Below are positions 9,801 through 18,051 of a DNA stretch of 57,590 nucleotides, in pieces (within the stretch, counting starts at the first letter, position 1; each line of letters opens with the position of its first letter). Origin of the DNA: Burkholderiales bacterium. GTDB taxonomy: Bacteria; Pseudomonadota; Gammaproteobacteria; Burkholderiales; Burkholderiaceae_C. The notes beneath the pieces were generated by a model. It saw only the letters and a list, made by a program, of their open reading frames with translations. It had not been told where the DNA came from and ran no database searches. The translations under genes were made by a program, and so were the position numbers. The stretch is taken from NCBI GenBank assembly GCA_025360385.1, contig JANYCG010000295.1:1-57590 (forward strand), written 5' to 3'.

Positions 9801-11084
9801 TCAAATTTTCGTCCAAATAACGGCGAAAAATCCGTCTGTTCCATGGCGATGAGGCCATAGGCGAAGGTATTTGTGACCTGATTCTGGGCCTACGCCACCG
9901 CCGCTGCACAGGTTTTCTGCCTTGTCTATCTTCAAATGGGCCAGCTCGACCCCAACTTCAAGGGCCTTGAAATCTGGATTTGCAGCAGAAAACGCTTCGG
10001 CGATCAGTTCATTTTCTTGTGGCAGCAAACTGCACGTTGCGTAAACCAGACGGCCACCAGGCTTTAACAGCCGACTTGCACTTTGCAAAATGGCCGCCTG
10101 CAGCACGGTCAAGGCCTGAACGCCAGCCGGGTTCTGCCGCCATTTCAGGTCTGGGTTACGCCTTAGCGTCCCCAGGCCCGAGCAAGGGGCATCCACCAGA
10201 ACCCGGTCAATTTTGCCCGCAAGGCGCTTGATGCGGTCATCCCGCTCATGGGCAATGGCCACAGGGTGCACGTTGGAGAGTCCGCTGCGGGCCAAGCGCG
10301 GTTTAAGCGCCTCAAGCCGATGCGCTGACGTGTCAAAAGCATACAACCGACCCGTATTGCGCATGGCCGCCCCCAGCGCCAAAGTCTTACCGCCCGCGCC
10401 GGCGCAGAAATCAACCACCATCTCACCGCGTTTGGCGTCGACCAGCAGCGCCAGCAGTTGCGAGCCTTCGTCCTGAACCTCGATCGCGCCTTTGGTGAAT
10501 GGTTCGAGTTTGTTCAAAACGGGCTTGCCGTCGATGCGCAAACCCATGGGCGAATACGGCGTCGGCAGCGACTGGATACCAGTTTTCGCAAGTTCCTTTT
10601 GCACGTCCGCACGCTTGGCCGTCAAGGTGTTGACCCGCAAATCCAGCCCCGCGCTGCGGTTCAGCGCCTCGACCAAAGGCCAAAAACCTGCGCCGACCTG
10701 GGCTTTGAGACTGTCCACCAACCACTCGGGCAGGTTGTGGCGGTGCCGCTCCATCAAATCGGCCACAACAATTTTGTCGCATTGGTCGAGCCAATTTTTT
10801 TCGGTGTCGTTCAGTGCGCTTTTTAGGAAATCACGAGGGCCGTTAAACCCCAAAATGGCCAATCGACGCTCTTTGGAGCCGCTACCGCTGGGGGCAAAGT
10901 GGTCAAACAAAAGTTTTTTGCGCAGCACGGTGTAAACCGTTTCGGTCAAGGTCGCTCGCTCGCGCGGCCCTAAATTGCGGTTCTCCTGAAAAAACCGGGA
11001 CACGATAGAGTCGGTGGGATGGTCAAATTTGAGGACGAGCCTAACCAGGGCGGCGCAGGTGTCCAACAGGGCTTTGGGATGCAT
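9801..11084 (-). CDS. RsmB/NOP-family RNA (cytosine-C5) methyltransferase
   Basis: The product has an N-terminal NusB-like helical part and a class I methyltransferase domain: VQDEGSQLLALL, the SAM site VVDFCAGAGGKTLALG, DAPCSGLGTLRRNPD with the PC catalytic motif, and YATCSLLPQENE with the second conserved cysteine. Such enzymes make m5C in rRNA; RsmB itself modifies C967 of 16S rRNA, but orthology is not certain. The start MHPKALLD at 11084 is preferred over GTG at 11102. It lies downstream of purN on the same strand and upstream of the desaturase. Confidence 0.88.
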   Translation of the reverse strand: MHPKALLDTCAALVRLVLKFDHPTDSIVSRFFQENRNLGPRERATLTETVYTVLRKKLLFDHFAPSGSGSKERRLAILGFNGPRDFLKSALNDTEKNWLDQCDKIVVADLMERHRHNLPEWLVDSLKAQVGAGFWPLVEALNRSAGLDLRVNTLTAKRADVQKELAKTGIQSLPTPYSPMGLRIDGKPVLNKLEPFTKGAIEVQDEGSQLLALLVDAKRGEMVVDFCAGAGGKTLALGAAMRNTGRLYAFDTSAHRLEALKPRLARSGLSNVHPVAIAHERDDRIKRLAGKIDRVLVDAPCSGLGTLRRNPDLKWRQNPAGVQALTVLQAAILQSASRLLKPGGRLVYATCSLLPQENELIAEAFSAANPDFKALEVGVELAHLKIDKAENLCSGGGVGPESGHKYLRLWPHRHGTDGFFAVIWTKI

Positions 11085-11179
11085 AGGGCGTGATTGTCCC
11101 ACGCACAGGTGATTTAACGCCGCCAGATGCCAGAAGCTGGCTAAAACCGATTTTCAAGCTCACTCAATAGCAAAACCGA

Positions 11180-11226
11180 TTAAAATCCCCGTGAACAGGG
11201 CATACATTGCTATATTTAATATAACA
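11180..11226 (-). repeat. Dispersed ATAGC-N16-ACGGGGAC repeat, copy 2 (3' end of purN)
   Basis: On the minus strand ATAGC is followed after 16 bases by ACGGGGAT. The 5' part of the repeat supplies the last residues and the stop codon of purN (EMLY then TAA). Confidence 0.75.
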
Positions 11227-11803
11227 TTTCAAAAATCGTCCTGGCGTAAATCAAATGCTCCTGCGTCAGCACCCGGGCCGCGAGGCGCTCTGCCGTATCA
11301 CCTTCCAACACCGGGACAACCGCTTGCGCCAAGATGGCCCCGTGGTCAAGTTCTGCCGTCACCCGATGCACTGTGGCGCCCGCAAACTTGCAGCCCTCGT
11401 CGATTGCACGTTGATGAGTGTGCAAGCCGGTAAACGCGGGCAGGAGCGAGGGATGGACGTTGACCAGGCGGCCTTCAAATTCCGCCACAAAACCCGCCGT
11501 CAACACCCGCATAAAGCCGGCCAGAACAACCAATGCAGGCCGTGCGTCGGGGTCATGGCGCTTGATGGCGACCGCCAGCGCCTCGTCAAACAGCGTCCGC
11601 GTGGCAAACTTTTTGTGATCAACCACCTCGGTTCTTATGCCCTGCGCTTGCGCCAGCGCCAAACCGCCCGCATCGGCTCGATTGGCAATGACGCCGCTGA
11701 TTTGCACGCCCCGGCGTTCAGCCCATTGCTCGCGCCGCGCCGCAGCCACAATGGCAGCCATGTTGCTGCCCGAACCGGAGATCAGAATGACTATATTTTT
11801 CAT
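11216..11803 (-). CDS. purN: Phosphoribosylglycinamide formyltransferase
   Basis: PurN transfers the formyl group from 10-formyl-THF to GAR in purine synthesis. The 195-residue product has the phosphate-binding ISGSGSNMAAI at about 8-18, GFMRVLTAGFV, the catalytic NVHPSLLPAF (Asn and His) near 114-123, and the catalytic Asp in AELDHGAILAQ. Length is normal. The last residues and the stop codon fall in a dispersed repeat, suggesting that the C-terminus was rewritten by its insertion. Confidence 0.95.
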   Translation of the reverse strand: MKNIVILISGSGSNMAAIVAAARREQWAERRGVQISGVIANRADAGGLALAQAQGIRTEVVDHKKFATRTLFDEALAVAIKRHDPDARPALVVLAGFMRVLTAGFVAEFEGRLVNVHPSLLPAFTGLHTHQRAIDEGCKFAGATVHRVTAELDHGAILAQAVVPVLEGDTAERLAARVLTQEHLIYARTIFEMLY

Positions 11804-11998
11804 GACGATGCAAAAATTGGAGGGCGTTAACTTTCACGCTATGTCTCACCTTATCTTTGACGTCAAACAACAGGGTTTGTCTCCACCAAGACAGACCAAA
11901 TAGTACGACCGTGCTTAAATTTCGGCGTTACAGTAGAAAGCGCATTGAAAGCACCCAAAAATGGGTGCGCCACATTGAGTGACCTCAGGAGACATTTT

Positions 11999-13177
11999 AT
12001 GGATTTAGCTTTTACGCCGGAAGAACAGACATTTCGCGAAGAGATTCGCGCCTGGGTTGCCGCCAGCCTGCCCAAAGACATTTCACACAAAGTCCACAAC
12101 GCCTTGAACCTGACGCGCGACGACCAGCAGGGCTGGGCCAAGATTTTGGGCAAAAAAGGCTGGCTGGGTTACGGCTGGCCCGCGCAGTTTGGCGGCCCCG
12201 GTTGGACAGCCGTGCAAAAGCACCTGTTTGAAGAAGAATGCGCCATGGCCGGCGCGCCGCGCATCATCCCGTTTGGCCCGGTCATGGTGGCTCCGGTCAT
12301 CATGACGTTTGGCTCGCCCGAGCAGCAAAAACGGCACCTTCCGGGCATCGCCAGCGGCGAGGTGTGGTGGAGCCAGGGTTACAGCGAGCCCAATGCGGGT
12401 TCTGACCTGGCCAGCCTGCGTTGCAAGGCTGAACGCCAGGGCGACAAATTCATCGTCAATGGCCAGAAAACCTGGACCACGTTGGCCCAGTTTGGCGACT
12501 GGATGTTTTGCCTGGTGCGCACCAGCTCCGAGGGCAAGCCGCAAACCGGCATCAGCTTTTTGCTGATGGACATGAAAACGCCCGGCATCACGGTGCGCCC
12601 GATCCGCACGGTAGACGGCGGTGTTGAAGTGAACGATGTCTTTTTTGACAATGTTGAAGTGCCGGCTGAAAACCTGATTGGTGAAGAGAACAAAGGCTGG
12701 ACCTACGCCAAGCATCTGTTGAGCCACGAGCGCACCAATATTGCCGACGTGAACCGCGCCAAACGCGAACTGGAGCGGCTCAAACGAATTGCCAAGACCG
12801 AGGGCGTCTACGAAGACCACCGTTTCCGCGATGAAATCGCCAAGCTTGAGGTGGAGGTGGTCGCGTTGGAGATGATGGTGCTGCGGGTGCTGTCGGCTGA
12901 AAAATCCGGTAAAAATTCGCTCGACGTGGCGGGCCTTTTGAAAATTCGCGGCAGCGAAATCCAGCAGCGATACAGCGAACTGATGATGATGGCCGCGGGG
13001 CCTTACGCTTTGCCTTTGATCCGTGAAGCCATGGACGCAGGCTGGCAGGGTGAGGCCGTCGGGGCCTTGTATTGCGCCCCGCTGGCAGGCACTTATTTCA
13101 ACATGCGCAAGACGACGATTTATGGGGGCTCCAACGAGGTGCAGCGAAACATCGTCGCTCAGACCGTGCTCAGCTGA
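11999..13177 (+). CDS. Acyl-CoA dehydrogenase, PimC-like (pimeloyl-CoA dehydrogenase large subunit type)
   Basis: 392 residues of the FAD acyl-CoA dehydrogenase fold: an N-terminal helical domain (LAFTPEEQTFREEIRAW), the FAD/substrate strand motif YSEPNAGSDLASL near 135, and the C-terminal IYGGSNEVQRNIVAQ. The enzymes oxidise acyl-CoA to enoyl-CoA and pass electrons to ETF. AGGAGA seven bases before ATG 11999 decides the start; the frame is open further upstream. A second, shorter acyl-CoA dehydrogenase follows, as in pimC-pimD pairs known from dicarboxylate degradation. The substrate assignment rests on this pairing. Confidence 0.85.
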   Translation: MDLAFTPEEQTFREEIRAWVAASLPKDISHKVHNALNLTRDDQQGWAKILGKKGWLGYGWPAQFGGPGWTAVQKHLFEEECAMAGAPRIIPFGPVMVAPVIMTFGSPEQQKRHLPGIASGEVWWSQGYSEPNAGSDLASLRCKAERQGDKFIVNGQKTWTTLAQFGDWMFCLVRTSSEGKPQTGISFLLMDMKTPGITVRPIRTVDGGVEVNDVFFDNVEVPAENLIGEENKGWTYAKHLLSHERTNIADVNRAKRELERLKRIAKTEGVYEDHRFRDEIAKLEVEVVALEMMVLRVLSAEKSGKNSLDVAGLLKIRGSEIQQRYSELMMMAAGPYALPLIREAMDAGWQGEAVGALYCAPLAGTYFNMRKTTIYGGSNEVQRNIVAQTVLS

Positions 13178-13333
13178 CACTCGGCCCGGCCTGCGCGTTG
13201 TGCAACAATTTTGCGCCCCCAAGCCCCCTGCGGGAGGCGGTTCGACAGTGATGAATGCGGTGGACGATACTTTTTTCTTTTCGCTGGCAACGGCTATGTA
13301 TTGATTGAACTTGAATAACGAATTGGGTGACTT

Positions 13334-14449
13334 ATGAACTTTGACACGACTGACGAACAAGAACAGCTACGCGACGCGGTGCGCAAATGGGTCGACAAGG
13401 CTTACAGCTTCGACCGCCGTCGCAAAATTGCCGACGCGGGCGGGTTCTCGGCTGAGGCCTATGGCGAACTGGCCGAGCTGGGGCTTTGCGGCCTGTACAT
13501 CCCGGAGGACGACGGCGGCATGGGCATGGGTCCGGTCGAAGGCATGGTGGTGATGGAAGAGCTTGGGCGCGGCATTGTGTGCGAGCCGCTGGCGCAAGCG
13601 CTGGTGGCGGGCGGCGTGCTGGCGGGTTATGCGCCGGCCGACCTCAAGTCAGCCTGGCTGCCAAAAATTGCCTCAGGCGAGGCCCTTGTCGTGTTGGCTT
13701 ACCAGGAACGAACTGCGCGTTACCACCTCAATGTCTGCGCTGCGCAGGCTGCGTTAGCCAACAACCAGTGGTCGCTGAACGCTTCTAAAAGCATGGTGCC
13801 CGCGGGTGACAAAGCCCAGGCGTTTCTCGTGCCGGCCATGGCGGCCGGCAAGATGGCCCTGTTTTTGGTGGAAGCGGGAGCGGCTGGCGTCACAACCCGT
13901 GGCTACGGCACGCAAGACGGCGGCCGTGCGGCAGAACTAGTCTGCAAGGATGCGACCGCCACCCTGATCACGGCGCAAGGGCTGGCGGCCCTTGAACACG
14001 CCGTGGACATCGGCATTGCTGCGCTGTGTGCCGAAGCGGTGGGCGCGATGGAAAAAACATTGGCCATCACGGCCGAATACCTCAACACCCGCAAGGCCTT
14101 TGGTGTGACCATCAGCACGTTTCAAGCCTTGCGGCACCGTGCGTCTGACATGAAGATGGAGCTTGAGCTCGGCCGCTCCATGAGTTATTACGCCACACTC
14201 AAGCTCAATGCCCCCGCGCCCGAGCGCCGTGCCGCCTTAGCCCGCGCCAAGTACCAGATCGGCAATTCCATGCGCTACGTTGGCCAGCAGGCCGTTCAAC
14301 TGCACGGGGGCATTGGTGTGACGGATGAATACATCATCAGCCACTACTTCCGTAAATTGACTCAGCTTGAAATGACGTATGGCGACACGCAGCACCACCT
14401 GGGTGAAGTCGCAGACCGAATGCAGGAAACCGCAGGCGTATTTGCCTGA
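13334..14449 (+). CDS. Acyl-CoA dehydrogenase, PimD-like (small subunit type)
   Basis: 371 residues. It has the N-terminal domain (FDTTDEQEQLRDAVRKW), LGLCGLYIPEDDGGMGMG and a well-preserved C-terminal domain (RKAFGVTISTFQALRHRASDM, QLHGGIGVTDEYIISHYFRK). The middle domain lacks the classical T/SEPxAGSD motif (YQERTARYHL at that place), as seen in accessory subunits of heteromeric acyl-CoA dehydrogenases. It follows the PimC-like gene by 156 bp and probably pairs with it. Confidence 0.83.
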   Translation: MNFDTTDEQEQLRDAVRKWVDKAYSFDRRRKIADAGGFSAEAYGELAELGLCGLYIPEDDGGMGMGPVEGMVVMEELGRGIVCEPLAQALVAGGVLAGYAPADLKSAWLPKIASGEALVVLAYQERTARYHLNVCAAQAALANNQWSLNASKSMVPAGDKAQAFLVPAMAAGKMALFLVEAGAAGVTTRGYGTQDGGRAAELVCKDATATLITAQGLAALEHAVDIGIAALCAEAVGAMEKTLAITAEYLNTRKAFGVTISTFQALRHRASDMKMELELGRSMSYYATLKLNAPAPERRAALARAKYQIGNSMRYVGQQAVQLHGGIGVTDEYIISHYFRKLTQLEMTYGDTQHHLGEVADRMQETAGVFA

Positions 14450-14593
14450 CACGGGCCTTGAAACGCCGATGTCTTGGCGCATTGCGGCGTTGCAAATTCT
14501 CGCAATATTTTCATATTGCTCCGGTTTGCGCCTTGCGCTGCATCCCAGGCATCGAATTTTCAAGCCCGTGTCTAACTTTGAGGAATGACAATC

Positions 14594-15985
14594 ATGAAGA
14601 CCCAAACAACTGCCGCCGCCTTGCTCTGCACTGTGGCCTTGCTGGCCGGTTGCGCCACCGGCCCGTCCACCGGTTCGTCAACCCAGGACCTTCCGCCCAT
14701 CGTCTTCGTGCATGGCAATGGCGACCACGCGGCGCTGTGGCAAACCACCTTGTGGCGTTTTGAATCTAATGGCTGGCCGGCGGACCGCCTGCTCGCCATT
14801 GACGTGCCCTACCCCAATGCCCGCACCAACGATGCCGTGGCACAGCCGGGCACAAGCTCCACCGCCGACCACATGGCCTACCTCAAGGCCGAAGTCGACA
14901 AGGTGCTGGCCCGCACCGGCGCCAAACAGGTGGTGCTGTTTGCCAATTCCCGCGGCGGCAACGCCGTGCGCAATTACATCCAGAACGGCGGCGGCGCGGC
15001 CACGGTGAGCCACGCCATCCTAGGCGGCACACCGAACCACGGCGTGTGGGCCATCAAAGGCTTCAACGAAGGCAATGAATTCTCTGGCACCGGCCCGTTT
15101 TTGACGGCCTTGAACGCGCCCAAAAACGCCAATGGCGACGAAGTGACCGGCCCGGTCAAGTGGATGACCATCCGCTCCGACAACAACGACAAATTTGCCC
15201 AGCCCGACGGCCTGTGGATCGGTGCCAAAGGCACAGCCACCAACGTCACCGCCGCCGGGCCGGAGTTGAAGGGTGCCCAAAACGTGGTCATCCCGCGCAT
15301 CGACCACCGTGAAACCTCGTTCTCGCCAGCCGCGTTCCTGGCCGCCTGCAAGTTCATCGGCGGCAGCGACTGCCAGGCCGAGGTACCGGCGCAGACCAGC
15401 GTGCTGCTCAATGGCCGCATCACCGGCATCGGTGCCAAGTCCGACGACCTCAAGAGCGGCACCAACCCCAACAACCTGCCCATCCCCGGGGCGCGCGTGG
15501 ACGTGTACGCGCTCAACGCTGGGACCGGCGAACGGGCGGGCGCGGCGGTACACAGCAAGCTGGCCGATGCCGACGGCCAATGGGGCCCCGTGGTGGCCAG
15601 TGGCGGCGTGGCCTATGAATTCGTGGTGACTGCCCCCGGCTATGCCACCACGCACTTTTACCGCAGCGGCCTGCCGCGCAGCAGCAGCGTGATGCATCTG
15701 CGCCCGGAGCGCCTGGCCGATGCCGACAAGGCCGCTGGCAGCGTGGTCAACTTCATCCGCCCGCGCGGCTACTTCGACATGGAGCGCGACAAGATTAGCT
15801 TTGACGGCAAAACCTCTGCCCTGCCCGGCGTGCCGCCCTCATTTGCAGGCGTGGCCAGCAGCAAGGTGGTGCTGCCCGCCGCTGACGCGCGCAGCATCAG
15901 CGCGGAGTTCAACGGGGAGAAAGTCGTAGGCCGAACCTGGCCGGCGGCCGAGAACCATCTGGTGGTGTTGGAGATCACCCAATAG
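14594..15985 (+). CDS. Lipoprotein alpha/beta hydrolase (lipase-like) with C-terminal beta domain
   Basis: The precursor has a lipoprotein signal with lipobox LLAGC. After it comes a lipase-type core: PPIVFVHGNGDHAALWQ, AIDVPYPNAR, and a nucleophile elbow ANSRGGNAV with Ser about residue 119, Ala-Asn replacing the usual Gly-His. A histidine in IDHRETSFSP may complete the triad. Residues beyond about 270 look like a carboxypeptidase-regulatory-type beta sandwich (IPGARVDVYAL, VAYEFVVTAPGY). It is probably an envelope-anchored esterase or polyester hydrolase; substrate unknown. An ATG three codons upstream is also possible. Confidence 0.75.
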   Translation: MKTQTTAAALLCTVALLAGCATGPSTGSSTQDLPPIVFVHGNGDHAALWQTTLWRFESNGWPADRLLAIDVPYPNARTNDAVAQPGTSSTADHMAYLKAEVDKVLARTGAKQVVLFANSRGGNAVRNYIQNGGGAATVSHAILGGTPNHGVWAIKGFNEGNEFSGTGPFLTALNAPKNANGDEVTGPVKWMTIRSDNNDKFAQPDGLWIGAKGTATNVTAAGPELKGAQNVVIPRIDHRETSFSPAAFLAACKFIGGSDCQAEVPAQTSVLLNGRITGIGAKSDDLKSGTNPNNLPIPGARVDVYALNAGTGERAGAAVHSKLADADGQWGPVVASGGVAYEFVVTAPGYATTHFYRSGLPRSSSVMHLRPERLADADKAAGSVVNFIRPRGYFDMERDKISFDGKTSALPGVPPSFAGVASSKVVLPAADARSISAEFNGEKVVGRTWPAAENHLVVLEITQ

Positions 15986-16038
15986 ACAAGGGCGACGTCT
16001 CGGTCAGCCCAGGGTGGATGCATTTTGAAATTGAAGTC

Positions 16039-16080
16039 GCTACAAATTATGTAGCATTAAACGCATATTCCACAACGACA
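16039..16080 (+). repeat. Dispersed ATAGC-N16-ACGGGGAC repeat, copy 3 (degenerate, intergenic)
   Basis: GCTAC and GTAGC arms flank an AT-rich core; 16 bases later comes ACAACGAC in place of ACGGGGAC. It lies between the lipase-like gene and the convergent VOC gene. Confidence 0.5.
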
Positions 16081-16102
16081 ATTCTCTTAAATTGCGAAGT
16101 TG

Positions 16103-16873
16103 TCAGGCCAGGGGATGAAGATCAAGCGCTGCGCTCATGAGCGTGACGCGCTGCCCCTGCACAGGCAGCCTCAACTCGCGGGCGCGGGCCAGCACGCCAG
16201 GCACGGAGACTACCGCCAACGTGAAGCCGATGATGCGGGATTCCGCGTTGGACGCGGCATCCGCTTCAAACATCGCCTGGCCATCCTGCAAATCCAGTTG
16301 CCAGCCATTGAGTGTGACGCCAGCTGCGGTGCGCCCCAGCACCTGCGCCCAGCGTTGCGCCAGCGCCTCTGCGTCTTGCGCAGCCAAAGTCAGGCCGCGC
16401 ACACGCTGTTGGCCTTCGGGGCTCGGCATCGGTGCTGCACCCGTTTGCCAGTTAGGACCACCCCAGCGCCACGACGCCGCAGGGCGGGCTTCGTCGATGG
16501 ACACGATCGCGCCACCAATGTCCTTGGGGTGCAGGTGCATGGCGCTGATGTTGTCAAACGCCGCGCTACGCCAGACGCGGCGCACGCTCAGGGCGTCCAG
16601 CCGACGCTCTTCGCGGGCAAAGTCGTCCGTCTGCAAAATCAACATGTAGGGGCTGTCGCCGTGCCGGTCCAGATGGCGACCGCAGGCCGTGCCAGGCCGG
16701 GTCGGTGAAATCACCTCGATGAATTGGTCGCCAAAGGCGAACACCGCGTTGTCGATGCCGAACTCCGCAACGCCAGGGTCGCGGAAGGGTGCCGCCAGGC
16801 CCAAAAGCTGTGCGACCTGCTCGCGGCCCTGAGCCAGGTCTTTGGCGGCGAAAACGATTTGACGGATGCGCAT
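16103..16873 (-). CDS. VOC-family (glyoxalase-like domain) protein
   Basis: 256 residues. The N-terminus MRIRQIVFAAKDL, then FGIDNAVFAFGDQFIEVISP, followed by a second, weaker repeat (RVRGLTLAAQDAEALAQRW), is the pattern of a two-module glyoxalase-like-domain protein. It has no signal peptide. The catalytic role is unknown; members include dioxygenases, isomerases and proteins without demonstrated activity. It is convergent with the lipase-like gene. Confidence 0.75.
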   Translation of the reverse strand: MRIRQIVFAAKDLAQGREQVAQLLGLAAPFRDPGVAEFGIDNAVFAFGDQFIEVISPTRPGTACGRHLDRHGDSPYMLILQTDDFAREERRLDALSVRRVWRSAAFDNISAMHLHPKDIGGAIVSIDEARPAASWRWGGPNWQTGAAPMPSPEGQQRVRGLTLAAQDAEALAQRWAQVLGRTAAGVTLNGWQLDLQDGQAMFEADAASNAESRIIGFTLAVVSVPGVLARARELRLPVQGQRVTLMSAALDLHPLA

Positions 16874-16978
16874 GGTGTTCTGGGTCGGCCTTGGTCAAAA
16901 CTTTGACTATAGCAAGTCGATCCAGTGCTTCTAGCGTCTACTGCACAGAAAGGATCGCTGGTAGCTCACCAAAGCTAA

Positions 16979-17140
16979 GGAAGCGCTGAACAAGTCCCCT
17001 ACGGCGTGCGATCAGCCGGGCTCGGGCGGTCTGCCGCGTTGAATTTCTTGCCAATAGCGGGGCTATTGACTGCGAAATCCGCCTTGCATCCCATCCCGAT
17101 CCGGCTGCCGCACATCCGCCAGGACTTGTTCAGCGCTTCC
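16979..17140. mobile_element. 162-bp MITE with 19-bp perfect terminal inverted repeats (IS5-like)
   Basis: The left end GGAAGCGCTGAACAAGTCC (16979-16997) is matched exactly in inverse by 17122-17140. Both sides carry a direct repeat CTAA (16975-16978 and 17141-17144), a 4-bp target duplication of the YTAR kind made by IS5-group elements. It holds no transposase, so it would move only with an enzyme supplied in trans. A 7-bp hairpin CAATAGC/GCTATTG lies inside at 17052-17068. It occupies much of the 408-bp gap between the VOC and HNH genes. Confidence 0.85.
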
Positions 17141-17210
17141 CTAACAGAGGCTCGCCCTTCAAAGTCGATGGATTTTGAAAAACATCTGAACCCGCGGATC
17201 AACTGTAGTT

Positions 17211-17257
17211 GCTATAAATTTAGCAGCTATACATGTCAATTCCACAAGGGCCAGAGC
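17211..17257 (+). repeat. Dispersed short repeat, copy 4 (degenerate, intergenic)
   Basis: GCTATAAATTTAGCAGCTAT gives the characteristic inverted arms; the distal box is altered to CCACAAGGG and the 16-base spacing is not exact. It lies between the MITE and the HNH gene. The rest of this gap shows nothing recognisable. Confidence 0.45.
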
Positions 17258-17281
17258 CCCACAAGGCGACGAAGATCCGCG

Positions 17282-17839
17282 CTAAACCAGCAAGCGCGAG
17301 CTCTTGGGCACGTGCGCCATCAGGAACTCCATCTGGTCGGCCAGAATGCGACGGTTGCGCAGGATGAAGTCTTCCCACAGGCTGGGCACGTAAGGGGCGT
17401 ACAGCAGTGGCATGTTGGCCTGTTCGGGCGTTCGGCTGCTTTTGCGGTGGTTGCAGGGGCGGCAGGCGGTGACCACGTTCATCCAGGTGTCGACGCCGTT
17501 TTGCGCAAACGGAATGATGTGTTCCCGCGTCAGCTCTTCTTCAACGTGGTTCGCGCCGCAGTAGGCACACACATTGCGGTCGCGTGCAAACAACTTGCCG
17601 TTGGTCAGGCCGGGGCGCAGGTTGAAGGGATTGATGTTGGGCACGCCCTTGGTGCCGATGATGCTGTTGACCGTGATGATGGACTGTTCACCCGTCACCG
17701 CGTTGTGCCCGCCATGAAACACCGCCACTTCGCCGCCAGACTCCCAGCGCACTTCTTCGGCCGCGTAGTGGATCACCGCCTGTTCAAGCGAAATCCAGGA
17801 TTGGGGCAACCCTTGGGCAGACAGCTTCAAGACCTTCAA
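17282..17839 (-). CDS. HNH endonuclease family protein
   Basis: 185 residues. The HNH core is clear: CAYCGANHVEEELTREHIIP (first CxxC pair and catalytic His), then a loop and ACRPCNHRKSSRTPEQA with the second CxxC pair and last H. The start is TTG, supported by a perfect AGGAGG at 17846-17851. Proteins of this type are widespread and often lone, with uncertain roles (repair, defence or a domesticated mobile nuclease). No homing element is visible around it, though a MITE lies 140 bp downstream. Confidence 0.85.
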   Translation of the reverse strand: MKVLKLSAQGLPQSWISLEQAVIHYAAEEVRWESGGEVAVFHGGHNAVTGEQSIITVNSIIGTKGVPNINPFNLRPGLTNGKLFARDRNVCAYCGANHVEEELTREHIIPFAQNGVDTWMNVVTACRPCNHRKSSRTPEQANMPLLYAPYVPSLWEDFILRNRRILADQMEFLMAHVPKSSRLLV

Positions 17840-18051
17840 AATACGCCTCCTGTGCAGAAGTTATTTCAAGTACGGACACGAATCAGAATCACGATCAGGA
17901 CATGGCCTGCGAACGCACCCAGTCTCTAGGCCACAATATACCCTGTTTTCAAGGCAATCCGGCCCCGAGGGTTTTGCAAAAAGCGCAGCCCGCTATTGAA
18001 AATATAACAATCCCGTGGCAAATCCATGACAGATGTAAATTCAGGTGTGAG

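Noticed and set aside
12083-13360. 425-residue minus-strand ORF over the first acyl-CoA dehydrogenase
   Set aside because: The plus-strand gene is clear and conserved; the antisense frame is histidine- and glutamine-rich without domains.
16999-17202. 67-residue minus-strand ORF within the MITE as a transposase remnant
   Set aside because: No transposase motif can be seen in it; the element's ends, not its coding content, identify it.
17006-17929. 307-residue plus-strand ORF over the MITE and HNH gene
   Set aside because: Its body is antisense to the HNH endonuclease, whose CxxC and His motifs are intact.
17985-18030. Further copy of the dispersed repeat near the ribF start
   Set aside because: CTATTGAAAATATAAC is reminiscent, but there is no ACGGGGAC box at 16 bases.
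17940-18051. FMN riboswitch ahead of ribF
   Set aside because: The conserved RFN-element blocks are not visible, and proteobacterial riboswitches of this kind sit before ribB or ribE rather than ribF.
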